Position numbers and translations under genes: made by a program. The notes beneath the pieces were generated by a model. The model saw only the letters and a program-made list of their open reading frames with translations, had not been told where the DNA came from and did not search any database. This document shows positions 59,602 through 64,000 of a stretch of 64,000 nucleotides of DNA, one piece after another. This DNA comes from Caballeronia mineralivorans PML1(12) (GTDB lineage: Bacteria; Pseudomonadota; Gammaproteobacteria; Burkholderiales; Burkholderiaceae), in assembly GCF_001028175.1 (NCBI RefSeq), contig NZ_AEJF01000144.1, positions 22,814 through 86,813 on the forward strand, written 5' to 3'. The first letter of the stretch is position 1. Every line of letters begins with the position of its first letter.

Positions 59602-60573
59602 TTGACCGAAAAAGTGCACCTCAAGATCGCAATTGCCGAGCATCCGCACACCTCTGCGATCCGTGACGGCTCCATCCCTATCGAAGGCGTTGACGCCGAG
59701 TTCATCACAGTTCATCCGCAGATCGGCGCCTTTCGCCGCATGGTTCGCGACGTCGAGTTCGACGTGTGCGAACTGGCGCCGACGACCTACATCATTGCCC
59801 GCGCATATGGCGCGCCTTTCGTCGCGCTTCCCATCTTTGTCGTACGGCGCTTCCACCATGCCGGGCTGTTGGTACGCCCAGACGCGGGGATCAGGACCCC
59901 CAAGGATCTTGAGGGCAAGAAGGTAGGGGTGCGCGCCTATTCGGTCACGACTGGCGCATGGACGCGTCAGGTCCTGATGGACGAATTCGGCCTCGATTCG
60001 TCGAAGGTGACCTGGGTGGTGGATGACGAGGAGCATGTCACGCAGCTCAAGCTGCCGCCGAACGTAATCCATGCTCCCGCTGGCAGCTCGCTGGCAGAGA
60101 TGATGGAGAAGGGCGAACTGGCGGCGGGCTTTGGCGCCAACGCCGGCATTGGCCGCACCGGCGCGCCGACGGGTGGTTGGAAGGAAGTCGAAGCCGACTA
60201 TCCCGATCTCTTCCCGAATGCGGCCGAACTGGAGGCCGAGTACTACGCCCGCACTGGTGTGTACCCGATGCACGGCACTATCGTCGTCAAGGATTCGGTG
60301 CTCGCCGAGCATCCCTGGGTGGCCAAGTCTATTTACGACGCTTTCGATCGCGCCAAGAAGGAGTGGCTGGCCCGTCTCGATGCGGGTGAGCTCACCGACA
60401 AGAAAAATACGAAGTATCTCGAGTTGCGCAAGATCGTCGGCCACGACCCGCTGCCCTACGGCATTGAGGAGAACCGCAAGACTATCGAGGCGCTCGAAGC
60501 CACCGCCTTCAAGCAAGGCTTGACGCCGCGGCGCATGTCCATGAGCGAGCTGTTTGTCGATCCCCGCGTCTGA
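59602..60573 (+). CDS. 4,5-dihydroxyphthalate decarboxylase-like / binding-protein-fold protein
   Basis: A 323-residue soluble protein of the Pht5-like family, which shares the type II binding-protein fold. Marks are DGSIPIEGVDAEFITVHP, FDVCELAPTTYIIARAYG, HHAGLLVRPDAGIRTPKDLE, and KLPPNVIHAP. No signal peptide is present, so a cytosolic enzyme is more likely than a transporter part. The start is a TTG with aaggag upstream. If it is a decarboxylase, the product could be protocatechuate or a related diphenol. First gene of the operon. Confidence 0.75.
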   Translation: MTEKVHLKIAIAEHPHTSAIRDGSIPIEGVDAEFITVHPQIGAFRRMVRDVEFDVCELAPTTYIIARAYGAPFVALPIFVVRRFHHAGLLVRPDAGIRTPKDLEGKKVGVRAYSVTTGAWTRQVLMDEFGLDSSKVTWVVDDEEHVTQLKLPPNVIHAPAGSSLAEMMEKGELAAGFGANAGIGRTGAPTGGWKEVEADYPDLFPNAAELEAEYYARTGVYPMHGTIVVKDSVLAEHPWVAKSIYDAFDRAKKEWLARLDAGELTDKKNTKYLELRKIVGHDPLPYGIEENRKTIEALEATAFKQGLTPRRMSMSELFVDPRV

Positions 60574-60595
60574 ATCCCGCATGGAAGAAAGAAAT

Positions 60596-61651
60596 ATGAT
60601 CATCGATTGCCACGGCCACTTCACGACCGTCCCTGCTTCTTTCCGCGACTGGCGCGCCAAGCAGATCGAGTTTGCCAACGACCCGGCCAATGCGCCGTCG
60701 ATCTCGGGTGCGCAGGTCACCGATGATGAGATCCGCGAGGGCGTCGGCAACGGCCAGCTTCGCCTGCAGAAGGAGCGCGGCGGCGACCTCACGCTGTTCT
60801 CGCCAATCGCCGGCCTGATGAGCCACCACCTCGGCAACGAGCGCACGAGCCTTGAGTGGGCGGAGGTTTCGAATAATCTCGTGCGCCGCGTCTGCGACAT
60901 CTACCCTGACAATTTTGTACCCGTCTGCCAGCTGCCGCAGTCGCCGCTGGCGCCGCCCGGAAACTGCGTTGCTGAACTGCGCCGCTGCGTCGAGGAGATG
61001 GGCTTCGTCGGCTGCAACCTGAATCCCGACCCGAGCGGCGGCTACTGGACCGGCAAGCCGATGACCGACCGCGAGTGGTACCCGCTCTACGAGGCGCTGG
61101 TCGATCTGGACGTGCCGGCCATGATCCATGTAGCGGCCTCGTGCAACCCGTGCCATCACGGCACTGGCGCGCATTACCTGAACGCCGACACGTCCGTCTT
61201 CATGCAGTTGCTGCAGGGCGATCTGTTCAAGGACTTCCCCACGCTGCGCTTGATCATCCCGCACGGCGGCGGCGCGGTGCCTTACCACTGGGGCCGCTAC
61301 CGGGGCATGTCGCTGGAGATCGCCAAGCGCCCGCTCGAAGGCCTCTTGAACAACATCTTCTTCGACACCTGCGTCTACCACCACCCGGGCGTGGAACTGC
61401 TGACCAAGGTTGTGCCGGCGAGCAACGTGCTGTTCGGCTCCGAAATGGTCGGCGCCGTGCGCGGCCGCGATCCGGACACCGGCGAGTACTTCGACGATAC
61501 CAAGCGCTACATCGACGCCTGTGCGGCGCTGAGCGAGGCCGAGCGGCATGCCATCTTCGAGGGCAATGCGCGCCGCGTCTATCCGCGCCTGGACAAGCAC
61601 CTCAAGGCCCCGGGGCCTGTAAGTAAGCCGATAGCTGGACGGACACCATGA
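60596..61651 (+). CDS. ligJ: 4-oxalomesaconate hydratase, LigJ type
   Basis: A 351-residue amidohydrolase-superfamily hydratase that converts 4-oxalomesaconate to 4-carboxy-4-hydroxy-2-oxoadipate. It matches what I recall of Sphingobium LigJ along most of its length: MIIDCHGHF at the start, MGFVGCNLNPDPSGGYWTGK, LDVPAMIHVAASCNP, LRLIIPHGGGAVPYHWGRYR, FFDTCVYHHPGVELL and LFGSEMVGAVRG. Metal-binding histidines are all present. The ATG after gaagaaag is chosen; one five codons earlier is possible. It follows the first gene by 22 bases. Confidence 0.92.
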   Translation: MIIDCHGHFTTVPASFRDWRAKQIEFANDPANAPSISGAQVTDDEIREGVGNGQLRLQKERGGDLTLFSPIAGLMSHHLGNERTSLEWAEVSNNLVRRVCDIYPDNFVPVCQLPQSPLAPPGNCVAELRRCVEEMGFVGCNLNPDPSGGYWTGKPMTDREWYPLYEALVDLDVPAMIHVAASCNPCHHGTGAHYLNADTSVFMQLLQGDLFKDFPTLRLIIPHGGGAVPYHWGRYRGMSLEIAKRPLEGLLNNIFFDTCVYHHPGVELLTKVVPASNVLFGSEMVGAVRGRDPDTGEYFDDTKRYIDACAALSEAERHAIFEGNARRVYPRLDKHLKAPGPVSKPIAGRTP

Positions 61652-62493
61652 ACATCATCGATATTCATCCCCATATCATCTCGGACGACGAGAAGCGCTA
61701 CCCGCCCGCGCCGCTGTTCGGCAAGCGCTCGGACTGGTCGCAGGAGCGGCCCAACACGGTCGAGGCGCTGATCATGGCCATGGATGAGGCTGGCGTCGCC
61801 AAGGCCGCCGTCGTGCATTCATCGACGACCTACGGCTTCGACAATAGCTATGTCGTGGACGGCTGCGACCAATACAAGGACCGGCTCATCGCCGTCGGTT
61901 CCGTGGATATGCTGGCCGACGACGTGCCGGCAGTGATCAAGGGCTGGGTCGGCAAGGGCCTCGCCGGCTTGCGCATCTTCACCGGCGGCTCGACCAAGGA
62001 CTTTGACCCTGGTGAGCTCGACAACCCCAAGTCCTTTAAGGCTTGGGAGATGCTGGCCGAACTGAAGTTGCCCATGTGCATACAGACCGGGCCGATTGGC
62101 CTGCCGCAGGTGCGTATGCTGGCCGGGAAGTTCCCGGCCGTGAACATCATCCTCGACCACCTCGGCCGCCCTGACGTGCTCGACGGCCCACCCTATGCCA
62201 ACGCCGCCAGCTTGTTCGCTCTGGCGGACCTGCCCAACGTCTACCTCAAACTCACGCCACGCATTTTCGGCGACGTGAAGAAGGAGAGGGCCAGTGCCGA
62301 GACCTTCTTCCCGCGCGTCGTCGAGTTGTTTGGCGCGCAGCGCATGGCTTGGGGCTCGAACTTCCCGACCTCGCCCGGCGCACTCAAGGAGATCCTGGCG
62401 ACGGCTGAGAAAGGGCTGGCCTGCCTCGGCGAGGAAGATCGCGCCTGGATCTTCGGCAAGACTGCGCAGAAGCTGTACCCGGCCTTGAGCTGA
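61648..62493 (+). CDS. Amidohydrolase, 2-pyrone-4,6-dicarboxylate lactonase-like
   Basis: A 281-residue TIM-barrel hydrolase of the PF04909 type. The HxH site is in IIDIHPHIISDDEKRYPPAP; LDHLGRPDVLDGPPYANAAS is LigI-like. Where LigI has a catalytic Asp near the C-terminus, this protein has Asn in MAWGSNFPTSPG, as in some lactonase relatives. Its ATG overlaps the ligJ stop. In the 4,5-cleavage pathway a lactonase would act just before LigJ, which fits the neighbour, but the Asn makes substrate and mechanism uncertain. Confidence 0.75.
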   Translation: MNIIDIHPHIISDDEKRYPPAPLFGKRSDWSQERPNTVEALIMAMDEAGVAKAAVVHSSTTYGFDNSYVVDGCDQYKDRLIAVGSVDMLADDVPAVIKGWVGKGLAGLRIFTGGSTKDFDPGELDNPKSFKAWEMLAELKLPMCIQTGPIGLPQVRMLAGKFPAVNIILDHLGRPDVLDGPPYANAASLFALADLPNVYLKLTPRIFGDVKKERASAETFFPRVVELFGAQRMAWGSNFPTSPGALKEILATAEKGLACLGEEDRAWIFGKTAQKLYPALS

Positions 62494-62561
62494 GGTTCGA
62501 ATTTTGCCAACCGCGTGTGCCGCCGGCTGAAGCGGCGCCGCAACGAGAAAGAGAGATTCCT

Positions 62562-63419
62562 ATGTCGACCATCCGCCTCAATAGCATCATTCGCGCCTTC
62601 GAATCGGGCAAGGCCGCGCATACCGCCTTCGCCAAGCTCGATAAGCAGACCGCCATCGAGATGAGCGATTCGCCCTATGACGGCATCGTCTTCGAGATGG
62701 AGCACAACCCGTATGACGTGAGCGCGCTCGGCGACGCTCTGCAGTACATGCTCAGCCGCAAGCAGATCGCCGAGTCCGCATCGGTGGCGGCCAAGGTGAC
62801 GCCGCTGGCGCGTATCCCGGCTAACGGCGTCGAGATGAACCAGAGCTTTGCCAAGCAGGTGCTGGACCGCGGCGCTTACGGCGTGATCTGGCCGCATGTG
62901 GCGACCGTCGAGCAGGCCTACAACGCTGTCGCGTCCTGCCGTTATGCGCGGCCGAAGAACGCGCCGCTGTACGAGCCCAAGGGCGTGCGCGGCGACGGCC
63001 CGGCCAATGCGGCGCGCTACTGGGGGCTTTCGATGCAGGAGTACTACGAAAAGGCTGACGTTTGGCCGCTGGCGCCGCAGGGCGAGATCCTCGCCGGGCT
63101 GATGTGCGAAAGCACGCTGGCTATTGAGAATCTCGATGACATCCTCGCCAACGTACCCGGCATCGGCTTCATCCTGATCGGCGAGGGCGACCTCAGTCAG
63201 GAGTTGGGCTTCCCGCGCCAGTATGAGCACCCCGAGGTCGTCGATGCGATGCGCCAGATTGTCGAGACCTGCCACAAGCACAAGGTTGTCGTCGGCAATC
63301 CGCACGTCACGGCCAAGAATCATCGCCGCCTGATCGACGAGGGCTACCGCCTTCTTCTGTCGGCGCCGCAGCGGACCTATGGCGTGGTCGGTCTCGCTCG
63401 CGAAATGGCGGGTTACTGA
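62562..63419 (+). CDS. HpcH/HpaI-family aldolase
   Basis: A 285-residue class II metal-dependent aldolase of the pyruvate type. It shows YDGIVFEMEHNPYDVSALGD, ARIPANGVEMNQSFAKQVLD, YGVIWPHVATVEQAYNAVAS, the metal Glu in LMCESTLAIENLDDI and the aspartate in ILIGEGDLSQELGF. It could split 4-carboxy-4-hydroxy-2-oxoadipate, the LigJ product, into pyruvate and oxaloacetate, replacing the LigK/ProA aldolase that usually does this. That assignment is inferred from position. A pair of agagag-type bases precedes the ATG. Confidence 0.85.
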   Translation: MSTIRLNSIIRAFESGKAAHTAFAKLDKQTAIEMSDSPYDGIVFEMEHNPYDVSALGDALQYMLSRKQIAESASVAAKVTPLARIPANGVEMNQSFAKQVLDRGAYGVIWPHVATVEQAYNAVASCRYARPKNAPLYEPKGVRGDGPANAARYWGLSMQEYYEKADVWPLAPQGEILAGLMCESTLAIENLDDILANVPGIGFILIGEGDLSQELGFPRQYEHPEVVDAMRQIVETCHKHKVVVGNPHVTAKNHRRLIDEGYRLLLSAPQRTYGVVGLAREMAGY

Positions 63420-64000
63420 TGAACGGCGCGGAAAGTCTCGTCGCGACCCTGGTCGACCAGGGCGTGGACATCTGTTTTGCCAACCCGGGCACTTCCGAGA
63501 TGCATTTCCTTGCGGCGCTAGGTGACAACCCGAAAATGCGCAGCGTGCTGTGCCTGTTCGAGGGCGTGGCCACAGGCGCCGCCGACGGATGGTACCGGAT
63601 GAAGGACAAGCCGGCCTCGACGCTGCTGCACCTGGGGCCGGGCCTGGCCAATGGTCTCGCGAACATCCACAACGCAAAGCGCGCTTCGTCGGGCATGGTC
63701 AACGTCGTCGGCGAGCATTCGGTGTCGCACCTCAAGTATGACCCGCCGCTGACCTCGGACATCGAGGGGCTGGCGCGGCCGCTGAGCCACTGGGTGCGCC
63801 GCGCCGAATCGTCGAACGCCATCGCCTGGGACGCCGCCCAGGCTGTAGCCAGGGCCAGCGAGCATCCGGGCCAGATCGCCACGCTGATTCTGTCCGGCGA
63901 TACCTCCTGGCAGAAGGTCACCGGTGCCCCGGTGCTGCCGCCACCCATTGCGACCACGCGCAAGACCCCGAGCGCCGCGCGCATCGAGCACGTCGCCCGC
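63419..64000 (+). CDS. Thiamine-diphosphate-dependent enzyme, acetolactate-synthase-like (partial)
   Basis: The first 194 residues of a ThDP enzyme that continues past the window edge. It opens MNGAESLVATLVDQGVDICF and then ANPGTSEMHFLAALGD, and the catalytic glutamate lies in CLFEGVATGAADGWYRMK. Only the pyrimidine-binding domain and the start of the middle domain are seen, so decarboxylase, carboligase and lyase remain possible. The ATG overlaps the aldolase stop in a TGATG junction, placing it in the same operon. Possible use: pyruvate or a 2-oxo acid made by the aldolase. Confidence 0.85.
   Translation, partial: MNGAESLVATLVDQGVDICFANPGTSEMHFLAALGDNPKMRSVLCLFEGVATGAADGWYRMKDKPASTLLHLGPGLANGLANIHNAKRASSGMVNVVGEHSVSHLKYDPPLTSDIEGLARPLSHWVRRAESSNAIAWDAAQAVARASEHPGQIATLILSGDTSWQKVTGAPVLPPPIATTRKTPSAARIEHVAR

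Noticed and set aside
62241..63677. 478-residue leftward frame near the right end
   Set aside because: Antisense to three well-supported genes of the operon, with no family signature.

Overview
The window looks like a chromosomal or megaplasmid segment of a Burkholderiaceae bacterium, most plausibly Paraburkholderia or Caballeronia. The DNA is GC-rich. It carries general-type porins with short Sec signals, an IS5-family insertion sequence, a gabR/gabTD pair, a nicotinate pathway, and a large exopolysaccharide locus with Gfc/Yjb-type export genes. Genus is inferred from gene content only. No tRNA, rRNA or CRISPR array was seen.

Layout. (1) 1-1.9 kb: the start of a porin gene, then an IS5-family element sitting in the exact centre of a 40-bp perfect palindrome. 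(2) 1.9-6.3 kb: GABA catabolism, gabT-gabD, divergent from the MocR-type regulator gabR. It is followed by a leftward intrinsic terminator with an overlapping alternative hairpin, possibly a small RNA or attenuator. (3) 6.7-39 kb: a polysaccharide locus in two divergent arms. The left arm, read leftward from about 19.7 kb, holds wcaJ, rmlA, rmlC, rmlD, rmlB, a sugar epimerase, a GT2 glycosyltransferase, a KpsS-like protein, a flippase, an acetyltransferase and a polymerase-like protein; an acyltransferase gene meets it head-on. The right arm holds gfcA-like, gfcB-like, a natural gfcC-gfcD fusion, wza, wzb and wzc, a complete Kdo set (kdsA-kdsC-kdsB-kdsD), manC, a WecG-type transferase and a phage-tailspike-like beta-helix protein. 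A DJ-1/AraC regulator and two uncharacterised genes follow.

(4) 39-55 kb: nicotinate degradation. The left operon (nicD, nicX, nicF, a molybdopterin subunit) diverges from the right one (nicC, nicA, a cytochrome-c protein with a decayed molybdopterin domain, nicR). A branched-chain-type ABC importer with fused permeases follows. Two paralogous MarR regulators and repeated GTGTAC-containing sites tie these genes together. A short remnant resembling the end of an MFS transporter lies between nicF and the molybdopterin gene, suggesting that the ABC importer replaced it. (5) 55-57 kb: a second porin. (6) 56.9-64 kb: an orphan NMT1-type binding protein, a LysR regulator, and an operon with a 4,5-dihydroxyphthalate-decarboxylase-like protein, a LigJ-type hydratase, a LigI-like hydrolase, an HpcH/HpaI aldolase and the start of a ThDP enzyme. 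Near-identical 17-bp sites lie upstream of both the LysR gene and the operon.

How the genes fit together. The polysaccharide genes can make an initiating hexose-1-phosphate lipid, dTDP-rhamnose, CMP-Kdo and GDP-mannose, build and flip a repeat unit, polymerise it, export it through Wza/Wzc, and trim it with a tailspike-like protein. The nic genes turn nicotinate into fumarate through 6-hydroxynicotinate, 2,5-dihydroxypyridine, N-formylmaleamate and maleamate. The last operon carries the lower steps of a protocatechuate or gallate 4,5-cleavage route without a visible ring-cleavage dioxygenase.
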